21,040 bases of DNA from positions 1-21,040 of the forward strand of contig CAZBEI010000051.1 of assembly GCA_964490895.1 (NCBI GenBank), written 5' to 3'. Each line of letters opens with the position of its first letter. Positions within the stretch are counted from its first letter, which is position 1. This stretch comes from JACRAO01 sp964490895. Its GTDB lineage: Bacteria; Bdellovibrionota; UBA1018. The position numbers and the translations under genes are program-made. This document shows, one piece after another, positions 15,335-21,040 of this stretch. The notes beneath the pieces are model-generated. The model ran no database searches. It saw only the letters and a program-made list of their open reading frames with translations, and was not told the DNA's origin.

Positions 15335-16657
15335 TTGCAAAAAGCATTTATTATCGATACCAATGTTTTACTCTTTGACCCTCAGGCCATCTATAAGTTC
15401 GGAAATAACGAAGTCATTATCCCCATTGTCGTCGTCGAAGAAATTGACCGCTTTAAGCGAGAGATGAGCGAAAATGGTCGGCATGCGCGTTTGTTCTCCA
15501 GACTCATTGACCAAATGCGAGCAGGTGGGAAACTCTCCGAGGGCGTGAAGATTCAAGGAGGAGGAGTGTTGACGGTAGAGCTGGGGGGATATGCAGCACT
15601 GCCCTTAGAACTTTCGATGGACAAGGCAGACAATCGTATTTTAGCGATTGCAATGTCTTTAAAAAAGGACCAGCCCAAGCGGCCTGTTATTTTTGTTACC
15701 AAAGACACCAATTTGAGAATTAAAGCAGATGCCTTAGGGATTACGGCTCAGGACTACGAGCCCAGTAGTGTACAACCCGATCAACTCTATGCAGGCACGC
15801 TCATTCTCACCGTTGAATCCCAGCTTGTGGACGAATTTTATTCTCAAAAACGCCTTACTTACAAAGACTCCAGTCAAACATTTAAGCCCAATCAATATGT
15901 CATCATCAAGGACTCTACCAATCCCAATCATACGGCTATGGGCAGATATTCGAGAGAGCTCGACGCGATTGTTCCAGTCTTTAAGCCCAATGAGGGGCTT
16001 TGGGGGATTTTCCCGAAAAACGCAGAACAAGCTTTTGCCATTGATGCTTTGATGAACGATGACATCAAACTCGTGAGTCTTGTTGGGAAAGCAGGTACAG
16101 GTAAAACTCTTTTAGCCATTGCTGCGGGGCTTTCGAAAACGGTGGACGAGGGTATTTATCACCGCCTGTTGGTGTCACGTCCTGTTTTTCCGCTTGGCAA
16201 AGACATTGGTTTTTTACCTGGAAGTATTGAAGAAAAACTGAATCCCTGGATGCAGCCTATCTATGACAACATTGATTTTCTTTTTGGAACTACAGGAGCA
16301 AAAGGCAGAAGGGGAGCCGGTAAGGGCTGCCAAGAGCTTTTAAACCAAGGGCTTCTGCAAATTGAGCCTTTGACGTACATTCGTGGGCGTTCGATTCCAC
16401 AGCAGTATTTGATTGTAGACGAAGCCCAAAATTTAACCCCTCACGAAATAAAAACGATTATTACCCGTGCCGGTGACAATACAAAGATTGTTTTGACTGG
16501 AGATAGTTTCCAGATTGACAACCCCTATGTGGATTCTGCAAACAATGGCTTAGTGTACCTCGTCGAGCGTTTTAAAGACGAAGTGATTTCGGCACATGTC
16601 ACTTTGAGCAAAGGAGAGCGCTCTAAGCTCTCAGAGTTGGCCAGTAATTTACTTTGA
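15335..16657 (+). CDS. PIN-PhoH ATPase (PhoH-like/YlaK type), 440 aa
   Basis: Two domains. A PIN ribonuclease domain (~4-140) keeps its acidic residues: Asp8 in IIDTNVLL, Glu36 in VVEEIDRF, Asp99 in DKADNRILA and Asp124 in VTKDTNL. A PhoH P-loop domain (~220-440) has Walker A GKAGTGKT (251-258), Walker B LIVDEAQN (359-366), LTGD (387-390) and a C-terminal GERS arginine. PIN-PhoH proteins are reported to act as RNA helicase/RNase enzymes. The start is TTG 15335: AAAGGAGG lies eight bases upstream, and no ATG occurs before the PIN motif. The gene follows the outer-membrane protein by 17 nt and its stop overlaps the next start as TGATG. Both domains look intact. Confidence 0.93.
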   Translation: MQKAFIIDTNVLLFDPQAIYKFGNNEVIIPIVVVEEIDRFKREMSENGRHARLFSRLIDQMRAGGKLSEGVKIQGGGVLTVELGGYAALPLELSMDKADNRILAIAMSLKKDQPKRPVIFVTKDTNLRIKADALGITAQDYEPSSVQPDQLYAGTLILTVESQLVDEFYSQKRLTYKDSSQTFKPNQYVIIKDSTNPNHTAMGRYSRELDAIVPVFKPNEGLWGIFPKNAEQAFAIDALMNDDIKLVSLVGKAGTGKTLLAIAAGLSKTVDEGIYHRLLVSRPVFPLGKDIGFLPGSIEEKLNPWMQPIYDNIDFLFGTTGAKGRRGAGKGCQELLNQGLLQIEPLTYIRGRSIPQQYLIVDEAQNLTPHEIKTIITRAGDNTKIVLTGDSFQIDNPYVDSANNGLVYLVERFKDEVISAHVTLSKGERSKLSELASNLL

Positions 16658-17094
16658 TGGAGCTTATGGACCCCACGATTGACCCCTTTGATCAATGGTT
16701 GATTCGCAGTTCGATTGGCTTTCTGGACGGGCCCATGACGAAAGCACAGGTCATCGCGCTCATTGAACAAGGCAAGCTTGCTCCTAGGGACGAGATTTGC
16801 CAAGCAAACCAACATTGGTTTCCTCTCTATGAAAGAGAGGAGGTTCGGCACTATTTGGGAATTGAAATTCCCACATGGAGTGGACCCTCAGATGAGGAGC
16901 CTACGGAAACAGAAACAACAGTGATTATGACCCCTCCTTCAAAGTCCAGGGATAGGGATAAAGACGAGGGTGTTTTGTTTACTCGTTCTTTTGTGAGAGA
17001 GCCTTTTTGGGTGGCAGCGAGGTGGGTGATTATTGTTTTTGCAACTGTGTTTGTAATTGCGATCCTGCGACTCATTGGAAAGCTGCCATTTTAG
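16657..17094 (+). CDS. GYF_2-like domain protein with C-terminal membrane anchor, 145 aa
   Basis: Residues ~12-60 resemble the GYF_2/DUF4339 fold: a W-I-x-SSIGFLDGP opening, then MTKAQVIALIEQGKLAPRDEI and a closing QHWFPLYER. A charged, low-complexity linker (EEPTETETT...SRDRDKDEG) follows. One strongly hydrophobic helix (~120-140, WVIIVFATVFVIAILRLI) ends four residues before the terminus. That is a tail-anchor layout, with the domain facing the cytoplasm. The start is ambiguous: ATG 16657 forms TGATG with the PhoH stop, while ATG 16666 has GGAG three bases upstream. The coupling suggests it works with PhoH, perhaps placing it at the membrane; that is inference. Confidence 0.75.
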   Translation: MELMDPTIDPFDQWLIRSSIGFLDGPMTKAQVIALIEQGKLAPRDEICQANQHWFPLYEREEVRHYLGIEIPTWSGPSDEEPTETETTVIMTPPSKSRDRDKDEGVLFTRSFVREPFWVAARWVIIVFATVFVIAILRLIGKLPF

Positions 17095-17098
17095 GCTA

Positions 17099-17392
17099 TT
17101 AAGCCCGTTTGTCTAAAAATAAAATGTCTTTGATTTGCGTTGTGTTGTCTTTATTCAGAAGTGCCAAGATTTGGTTTTTTCTATGGTGCAGTTCAGTTTT
17201 CCAAATAGGGTGATCCACAATGACCCACAGGACATTCTTTTCAATGCGTTTGGGTTCAGTGTGTTTGGCTATTTTGGGACCTACCGCTTGCTCCCATTGA
17301 CCCAAAGCGCTAGATTCTTGGATTTTTTTGTCGAGAGAGGGGTATTTTTGCTTCAGCTTAAGCAAGATTTTTTCGATTGAGGCAAAGGCCAT
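17099..17392 (-). CDS. dciA: DUF721 protein, DciA-like replicative helicase loader, 97 aa
   Basis: The DUF721 core is clear: SSALGQWEQAVGPKIAKHTEPKRIEKNVLWVIVDHPIWKTELHHRKNQILALLN. It shows the W-x-x-VG-x-x-I-x-x-H-T pattern and the W-(x)-E-L block. DciA proteins recruit or load the DnaB helicase in most bacteria that lack DnaC. ATG 17392 is preferred: a GGGGGAG run lies just upstream and the N-terminus then fits the family length. ATG 17425 has no ribosome site. It is divergent from lptE-holA across a 54-bp spacer, placing two replication genes (dciA and holA) side by side. It converges on the GYF-like gene with only 4 nt between stops. Confidence 0.85.
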   Translation of the reverse strand: MAFASIEKILLKLKQKYPSLDKKIQESSALGQWEQAVGPKIAKHTEPKRIEKNVLWVIVDHPIWKTELHHRKNQILALLNKDNTTQIKDILFLDKRA

Positions 17393-17446
17393 AGCTCCCC
17401 CTAGTTTGATATAGACAGATCTCATTTTTTTTAGGAAAAAGACAGG

Positions 17447-18061
17447 GTGAGTTTCTTACATCCTGTCTTTATTCTGGCCTGTATTGCTTTATCATTTGGC
17501 TGTGGTGGCTGTGGGTATGGTTTTCAGCGTACTCAGAAGCCGATTTTTGGAAAACAGGAAATCGCTCGTCTGTATGTTGAGCCCTTAGTCAACAATACCT
17601 TTAAGCCTGGAATAGAAAATCTTGTTTATAACGCGCTCGTTAAAAAACTTTCGCTTCAAAAAAATCTCCCGATAGTTGCACAAAGAGCAGATGCAGATGC
17701 GGTTCTAAAGGGTGTTGTAAATAATGCCATTTATATTGGAGCTGGAGCGGCAGATGCCAGCCAGCTTTCTGACAATGCGTTCCTTCCACCTGAGAGAAGG
17801 TTTCGCTCTAGTGTAACGATCTCAACAGAGTATGCGGCGACACTCAATTGTACTTTTAAGCTCCTTCACTACAATGACGAAAGCAAGGTTCTTTGGATAC
17901 AGGGATTTAATCAAACCAAAAAATTTCCAGGGAGCAATCGGTTAGATGTTTTTGGAACGACTTCGACACAAGTCAATGAGAGTGAGTTTGATCGCGCGCT
18001 CGGAGATCTTGCGGAGGGTATGATGAATGACCTTTATGAGTCCCTCTTTTGGAGATTTTGA
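17447..18061 (+). CDS. lptE: LPS-assembly lipoprotein LptE, 204 aa
   Basis: LptE plugs the LptD barrel and helps deliver lipopolysaccharide to the cell surface. The mature start CGYGFQ (Cys22) matches the usual CGF/CGY opening. IARLYVEPLVNNTFKPGIENLVYNALVKKL is the conserved LptE strand-helix block, and ADADAVLKGVVNNAIY follows as expected. The gene sits directly before holA, the classical order, which strengthens the call. The start is GTG 17447: an in-frame TAG at 17432 excludes anything further upstream. The signal peptide is unusual in having no Lys or Arg before the hydrophobic stretch. Cys12, Cys19 and Cys22 are all near lipobox-like contexts, so the lipidated residue is uncertain. Confidence 0.85.
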   Translation: MSFLHPVFILACIALSFGCGGCGYGFQRTQKPIFGKQEIARLYVEPLVNNTFKPGIENLVYNALVKKLSLQKNLPIVAQRADADAVLKGVVNNAIYIGAGAADASQLSDNAFLPPERRFRSSVTISTEYAATLNCTFKLLHYNDESKVLWIQGFNQTKKFPGSNRLDVFGTTSTQVNESEFDRALGDLAEGMMNDLYESLFWRF

Positions 18062-19038
18062 TGCCACGCATTGAACTTAAGCAAATTCAAAAGGAACTAG
18101 AAAAGGGCCTACTATGGCCTGTTTACTGGCTTTATGGTTTAGAGGAAATGAAAGCTCAAGAGTTAGTCAAAAGAATTCGAAAAACCGTCACAGGTGGAGG
18201 TGCGCCCACTCTGATGGGGTTAAACGAAGAAATATTTTATGCTTCTGAGGTGAGTGCTGAGACTTTATTGGATGCTGCACAAAGTTTAAGCTTAGGAGGT
18301 GGGGTACGGTTTATTTTGGTGAGAGAGGCACATTTGTTAAAAGACCCAGAGTGCTTGAGTGTGCTGATGGGTGCCCCCGTTGAACTTAAAGATGCGTCTT
18401 TTGTGTGCGTTTTTGTTTCGAAAGATTTAGATCAGCGAAAGAAATTTTCTAAAGTACTGGTCGAAAAAGCTGCAGTAGTGGCTTGTGAGGAAGTCAAAGA
18501 TCATGAGAGGGAAGCTTGGATTCAATATTTTGCAAAATTAAAAAATACGGATATTTCAGCAGCTCTCATGGCGCGCCTCCAGAGTCTAGACCCTTGGAAT
18601 CTAAACATTGTAGACCATGAACTCGAAAAACTGCTCTTATTTTCTCCTGCATTTACAGACCAAGAAGCCAGAGTTCTTTTGGTGCCCGAGGGGCACGAAG
18701 CGAGTGGAGAAGAGTTTTTAGAGTTTTTTTTTCAAAGAAACCTCAAAGGGGCTTTAGAAAAGGTTGGGCATTTTGCCAGCAAGCCCGAGGAGTCGATTCC
18801 ACTGCTTGGGCTCATGGCTTGGAATTTGAGGTACTTAGTGCTCAAACTTTCGAGTGGGGACGGACTTAAGCTCAATCCCTACGTTGTCGACAAACTCCGA
18901 AGGTGGGCACCAAATTGGCCGTTACAAGACGCTTTGAAGCTTCAAACCAAACTTTTTGAACTCGATTTTGGGACCAAACAAACTCCGCGTTTGCCGCTAG
19001 GACTTTGGGGGAACCTCGTCCTTGAGTTTTGCAGGTAA
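18061..19038 (+). CDS. holA: DNA polymerase III delta subunit HolA, 325 aa
   Basis: Clamp-loader subunit that opens the beta sliding clamp. The N-terminal YWLYGLEEMKAQELVKRIRK is the family opening. The middle has RFILVREAHLLKD and FVCVFVSKDLDQRKKF in the degenerate AAA position, without a Walker motif, as expected for delta. The C-terminal part (EEFLEFFFQRNLKGALEKV ... LLGLMAWNLRYLVLKL) matches the collar domain. The length is normal. I chose ATG 18061, which overlaps the lptE stop as TGATG and has GGAG six bases upstream. TTG 18049 would put that ribosome site inside the gene. Its last 42 bases overlap the convergent lipoprotein gene. Confidence 0.9.
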   Translation: MPRIELKQIQKELEKGLLWPVYWLYGLEEMKAQELVKRIRKTVTGGGAPTLMGLNEEIFYASEVSAETLLDAAQSLSLGGGVRFILVREAHLLKDPECLSVLMGAPVELKDASFVCVFVSKDLDQRKKFSKVLVEKAAVVACEEVKDHEREAWIQYFAKLKNTDISAALMARLQSLDPWNLNIVDHELEKLLLFSPAFTDQEARVLLVPEGHEASGEEFLEFFFQRNLKGALEKVGHFASKPEESIPLLGLMAWNLRYLVLKLSSGDGLKLNPYVVDKLRRWAPNWPLQDALKLQTKLFELDFGTKQTPRLPLGLWGNLVLEFCR

Positions 19039-19782
19039 GTCTCCTGATGGTAGTTCTGCAGGCACTGGGGGATTTTCGATAGCGGGCTGCTCTTCTTTTG
19101 CATCTTGTTTAGGTGCATCTTGTTTAGGTGCATCTTGTTTTGGAGCTTCTAGTTTAGCCGGTTCTGGTTTTTTTTCTACTACTTTTGGTGCTTCTTTTAC
19201 ATCTTGTTTGGGTTCATCTTGTTTAGGTACATCCTGTTTAGGCTCCTCTTGTTTTGGAGCTTCTGCTTCTTCTTTTTCTTTGAGTGTTTTTATGTTGGCT
19301 TCTATCGTTTGTTTGAGGGAGCTGATTTTATGGAGGGCTTCTTCTGTGGACATTTTTTTGAGAGTCGCAGTATATTTTTCACTTTCACTTCTTTGCTCTT
19401 CTAAGACCATTTCTTGACTGTCTGGTTTTAAGGTGGCTTCTATTTTTATGTCTTTTTCTTTTGAGTTTTTTTCGTTTAATTTCATGTAAAATTTATCGCC
19501 TTCTTGTACGATTTTTGCGATGGCACTCTCGATAGAGATATTACTATAGAGGTTCTGAGAGTTAACGGTTAGTAAATGCACGATCACTATGTCATCGTCT
19601 TTAACTTGCATAATTTCTATAGTTTCAGAATATTTACGCTTTTCCATTCCAGAGGACCAATAGCCATGGAAATCAGATAACTGAGTTTTTACCGCTTTCT
19701 TGCTTCCACAGGCACCTAATCCCACGGATAACCCTAAAGCACAACTCGCAATGCCTAAAACAATTCCAACTCTGGTCTGCAT
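18997..19782 (-). CDS. Lipoprotein with PKQxx pentapeptide repeats, 261 aa
   Basis: Signal peptide with a canonical lipobox LGAC (Cys25). Residues ~35-140 form a small beta-rich domain (DFHGYWSSG, IVIVHLLTV, KFYMKLNEK). Residues ~144-172 are a helical, charged segment. The rest is a Pro/Lys/Glu-rich tail with seven PKQxx repeats in two blocks (176-195 and 214-228) and a closing Pro-rich stretch. Such extended tails in lipoproteins often span the periplasm or peptidoglycan, which is inference here. AAGGAGA six bases before ATG 19782 fixes the start. The 3' end overlaps holA by 42 nt. A hairpin and an inverted repeat precede the gene. I do not recognise the N-terminal domain. Confidence 0.82.
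   Translation of the reverse strand: MQTRVGIVLGIASCALGLSVGLGACGSKKAVKTQLSDFHGYWSSGMEKRKYSETIEIMQVKDDDIVIVHLLTVNSQNLYSNISIESAIAKIVQEGDKFYMKLNEKNSKEKDIKIEATLKPDSQEMVLEEQRSESEKYTATLKKMSTEEALHKISSLKQTIEANIKTLKEKEEAEAPKQEEPKQDVPKQDEPKQDVKEAPKVVEKKPEPAKLEAPKQDAPKQDAPKQDAKEEQPAIENPPVPAELPSGDLPAKLKDEVPPKS
19099..19143 (-). repeat. Tandem 15-bp repeat, three copies (PKQDA)
   Basis: Three nearly identical 15-bp units encode PKQDA three times in the lipoprotein tail (on the plus strand GCATCTTGTTTAGGT and close variants). The period is a whole number of codons, so slippage changes length without a frameshift. Confidence 0.85.
19198..19257 (-). repeat. Diverged tandem 15-bp repeat, four copies (PKQEE/PKQDV/PKQDE/PKQDV)
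   Basis: Four 15-bp units related to those at 19099-19143, more diverged in sequence. They lie in the same frame and are separated from the other block by 18 residues (VKEAPKVVEKK region). The greater divergence suggests this block is older. Confidence 0.8.
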
Positions 19783-19799
19783 AACAATCTCCTTTTTTA

Positions 19800-19827
19800 G
19801 CTTGCCCCAATTTTCATTGGTTCAAGC
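19800..19827 (-). promoter_or_regulatory. Hairpin in the leader of the repeat lipoprotein gene
   Basis: Twelve-nt arms (19800-19811 and 19816-19827; plus strand GCTTGCCCCAAT against ATTGGTTCAAGC) pair with two adjacent mismatches around a 4-nt loop. The hairpin lies 18 nt upstream of the start codon, just before the Shine-Dalgarno sequence. No T-run follows, so it is not a terminator. It may stabilise the message or affect translation. Confidence 0.45.
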
Positions 19828-19841
19828 AAGGGACAGTTTTA

Positions 19842-19870
19842 ATATAGTTGTCTATTTTTGTCTACTATAT
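19842..19870. promoter_or_regulatory. Inverted and helically phased direct repeat upstream of the lipoprotein gene
   Basis: ATATAGT (19842-19848) and ACTATAT (19864-19870) are perfect inverted arms. Within them TTGTCTA occurs twice (19848 and 19858), exactly 10 bp apart, one helical turn. This pattern suits a dimeric regulator bound to one face of DNA. I could not place a convincing -35/-10 pair, so the promoter position is open. Confidence 0.4.
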
Positions 19871-19926
19871 TCTATTTTTAAATTCGGATGAGTGTTAACT
19901 CTTTATAGTTATTAGGGTCAAAACGC

Positions 19927-19945
19927 ACTTCGTCAGGAGAAGTGG
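19927..19945 (-). terminator. Possible terminator after the mazEF-like operon
   Basis: On the minus strand CACTTC (19945-19940) pairs with GAAGTG (19932-19927) over a 7-nt loop, followed by CGTTTTG. The stem is only 6 bp and the T-run four, so termination would be weak. It lies 22 nt after the MazF stop. Confidence 0.4.
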
Positions 19946-19967
19946 GTATAACCTCGCCCCTATGTGA

Positions 19968-20318
19968 TTAAAGCGCACTCCTCAGCATTTTTCCAAATAC
20001 TGCTTTCACTTGTTTTGTGTCTCGTTCGCTGAGATGCCCTAATTTTTTTTCAATCATACTGTGATCTAGCGTCACTAGTTTTGAAAGCCGCACCAAACTT
20101 GGTTTTGGGAGATTGGCTTTCTGGTAGTTTTCTAAATGGACATCAAATGGGATTTGTAAGCCATGCACTTGACTTGTGATCATCGAGACAACAAACAAGG
20201 GTTCTAGTTTTGGGGCCTCGATTTTCACTAAAACTAAACAGGGCCTTTTTTTACTTCTGGATAAATCAGTAAATGGAAAAGGGACTAAAATAATATCAAA
20301 GCTTATTATAGACATCAT
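19968..20318 (-). CDS. MazF/PemK-family endoribonuclease toxin, 116 aa
   Basis: The PemK/MazF fold is recognisable from its first strands: FDIILVPFPFTDLSRSKKRPCLVL, with the family's FPF-(T)-D...K-RP-LV pattern. It continues with EPLFVVSMITSQ and a later SLVRLSKLVTLD. Such toxins cut mRNA at short specific sites and are neutralised by a partner antitoxin. I place the start at the ATG pair 20318/20315, inside the end of the antitoxin gene (about 23-nt overlap). A TTG at 20342 would add eight residues before the fold and is unlikely. It is second in the operon, the usual order for this family. A weak terminator follows. Confidence 0.85.
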   Translation of the reverse strand: MMSIISFDIILVPFPFTDLSRSKKRPCLVLVKIEAPKLEPLFVVSMITSQVHGLQIPFDVHLENYQKANLPKPSLVRLSKLVTLDHSMIEKKLGHLSERDTKQVKAVFGKMLRSAL

Positions 20319-20520
20319 CTTCGGGGTTGTCCCAGTCAGCAAAGGATTTTTCTGCAGCTCTTAAAAGCATACGGCTTTCGAATTGGTGAGAAAAATAAGC
20401 CTCTAAGGCTTCGATTAAAATATGCTTTTGGCTTTTGCCAGACTGAGCAGCCAAGAGCCTCAAGAGCTCTACGATTTCAAGCCGATCAGAGAGGTCGAAG
20501 CTTAGTTTTGCGGCTTTCAT
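20296..20520 (-). CDS. Ribbon-helix-helix antitoxin partner of MazF/PemK, 74 aa
   Basis: Short protein with an N-terminal beta-strand and two helices typical of RHH (ParD/CopG/MazE-like) DNA-binding proteins: AKLSFDLSDRLEIVELLRLLAAQSGKS, then QKHILIEALEAYFSHQ. The acidic C-terminus FADWDNPEDDVYNKL is the kind of tail that wraps the MazF toxin. ATG 20520 is the natural start, with GAGGG upstream. The gene precedes and overlaps mazF. The perfect palindrome ten bases upstream of the start is its probable operator, consistent with autoregulation. Confidence 0.83.
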   Translation of the reverse strand: MKAAKLSFDLSDRLEIVELLRLLAAQSGKSQKHILIEALEAYFSHQFESRMLLRAAEKSFADWDNPEDDVYNKL

Positions 20521-20530
20521 AATAACCCTC

Positions 20531-20565
20531 TTTTATAGTTTTATATAAAACTATAAAACTGTCAA
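20531..20565 (-). promoter_or_regulatory. Promoter-operator of the mazEF-like operon: perfect 28-bp palindrome
   Basis: The sequence 20531-20558 is a perfect 28-bp palindrome built from nested half-sites TTTTATAG / CTATAAAA around a TATA centre. A consensus -35, TTGACA (minus strand 20565-20560), touches one end. Possible -10 boxes (TAAAAC at 16-nt spacing, TATAAA at 14) lie within the palindrome. A bound RHH antitoxin would therefore cover the spacer and the -10 and shut off transcription. Confidence 0.75.
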
Positions 20566-20831
20566 GCTTTTTCCTGCACTGGAGGTGGGCAAATAACTAA
20601 GGCTGATTGTATTTCACCCGGGGTGGACTTATAAAAAAGAGATTTTCAGGCCTTACAAGTGCGTGAGTGTTCGCGCAGCTTGAAAGCTGGAAAAAATTTA
20701 TAAATGTTTATAAAAGTTTACAAAATTAAAAATTACTGCGTTTTTGAAAATGAAATAATTAGATCATTGATAAAAAAATAGGGTTGAAATAACATTGCCC
20801 GTATCCTATACAACATAACTAAGACACGCGA
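20566..20831. other. AT-rich spacer upstream of the transposase
   Basis: No gene seen on either strand. It contains a small palindrome CACCCGGGGTG (20615-20625), a hairpin CAGCTTGAAAGCTG near 20677-20690, and three 10-bp direct repeats TTTATAAATG / TTTATAAAAG / TTTACAAAAT (20697-20726) phased to one helical turn. The transposase promoter lies at its right end. Confidence 0.5.
20784..20812 (+). promoter_or_regulatory. Candidate promoter of the partial transposase gene
   Basis: TTGAAA (20784-20789), a 17-nt spacer and TATACA (20807-20812). Five and four of six consensus positions match. The expected start near 20819 leaves a 13-nt leader before ATG 20832. Confidence 0.5.
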
Positions 20832-21040
20832 ATGAAAAAACAAGAAAAACAGACTCACTTTCCTTTCTTTATGAAACAGAGAAAAGAACATGCCAAGGGA
20901 CACGGTGGAGAGGCGCATTCTAAAACACGTAAAAGAAAAGAAGCACGCCCGTTTGATCCTAATAAACAACTGCACATTACGATGCGATCGAGTGGAGCAG
21001 TGGGAAAGGGATCCATGCTTCATCCCTCACGTTCTCGTAT
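20832..21040 (+). CDS. REP-associated-type (IS200-like, Y1) transposase, N-terminal part only
   Basis: ATG 20832 opens a frame that runs off the right edge after 69 codons. The visible N-terminus is very basic: KEHAKGHGGEAHSKTRKRKE, then ARPFDPNKQLHITMRSS, then GKGSMLHPSRSR. The order RP-x-x-(x)-LH-x-x-(x)RSS followed by a small G/S-rich turn and basic segment resembles the opening of REP-associated tyrosine transposases (Transposase_IS200-like). The HUH motif and catalytic Tyr would lie beyond the window and cannot be checked. There is no strong ribosome site, and a promoter sits just upstream. The overlapping minus-strand frame is its shadow. Domesticated RAYT genes are usually single-copy; a full IS cannot be excluded. 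Confidence 0.6.
   Translation, partial: MKKQEKQTHFPFFMKQRKEHAKGHGGEAHSKTRKRKEARPFDPNKQLHITMRSSGAVGKGSMLHPSRSR

Noticed and set aside
19099..19257. Spaced repeats considered as a CRISPR array
   Set aside because: The repeats are 15 bp with no unique spacers and are coding for PKQxx pentapeptides.
19022..19417. 131-codon plus-strand frame rich in Cys, Ser and Gly
   Set aside because: It is the antisense shadow of the PKQxx repeats in the lipoprotein gene, which has a firm start, signal peptide and lipobox.
20615..20625. CACCCGGGGTG palindrome
   Set aside because: Only 5-bp arms and no relation to a gene start or terminator.
20733..21023. 96-codon minus-strand frame
   Set aside because: Shadow of the basic N-terminus of the partial transposase; its Phe/Ser-rich sequence is the complement of Lys/Glu codons.

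Overview
The window looks like chromosome of a Gram-negative bacterium. It encodes LptE, several outer-membrane barrel candidates, lipoproteins with lipoboxes, and periplasmic proteins with signal peptides. Gene order, the many lipoproteins and the style of the partial transposase at the right edge suggest Bdellovibrionota or a related deltaproteobacterial-type lineage. That placement is inference, with no phylogenetic marker behind it. Genes are packed tightly: same-strand neighbours often share ATGA/TGATG junctions, and most convergent pairs overlap or nearly touch.

Layout. (1) 1-404: no identifiable gene in 1-248, then tRNA-Pro(UGG) on the minus strand with its own terminator. (2) 492-1132 (+): a small unknown protein coupled to a single-domain cupin. 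(3) 5782-1099 (-): a five-gene envelope operon in the order helical-repeat periplasmic protein, outer-membrane barrel, coiled-coil lipoprotein, EamA/DMT exporter, RDD membrane protein. Its substrate is unknown. (4) 5980-7119 (+): full-length two-domain ChrA, possibly translated from a leaderless mRNA. (5) 7114-7973: an accessory islet. It holds a 60-codon C-terminal relic of a DUF4143-type AAA ATPase (antisense), two inverted repeats, and a compact DUF4258 / DUF2283-HTH pair that looks like an autoregulated toxin-antitoxin (TA) module. (6) 7982-11324: BaiN/HI0933-family flavoprotein (-), RsmD (+), and a secreted subtilase (-).

(7) 11448-17094 (+): a six-gene run of coaD, class I aminotransferase, lipoprotein, FadL/UPF0164-like outer-membrane protein, PIN-PhoH ATPase, and a tail-anchored GYF-like protein. 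(8) 17099-19038: DciA (-) divergent from lptE-holA (+). (9) 18997-19782 (-): a lipoprotein carrying seven PKQxx pentapeptide repeats. (10) 19968-20565 (-): a ribbon-helix-helix/MazF-PemK pair under a perfect 28-bp palindrome. (11) 20832-21040 (+): the N-terminus of a REP-associated-type (Y1) transposase with its own promoter, cut by the window edge.

The housekeeping genes (tRNA-Pro, rsmD, coaD, lptE-holA, dciA, phoH) form the stable frame. The accessory material sits at 7.1-8.0 kb and 19.8-21.0 kb. The best candidates for something undescribed are the DUF4258/DUF2283-HTH module with its two inverted repeats, the five-gene envelope operon, and the PhoH/GYF-like pair.
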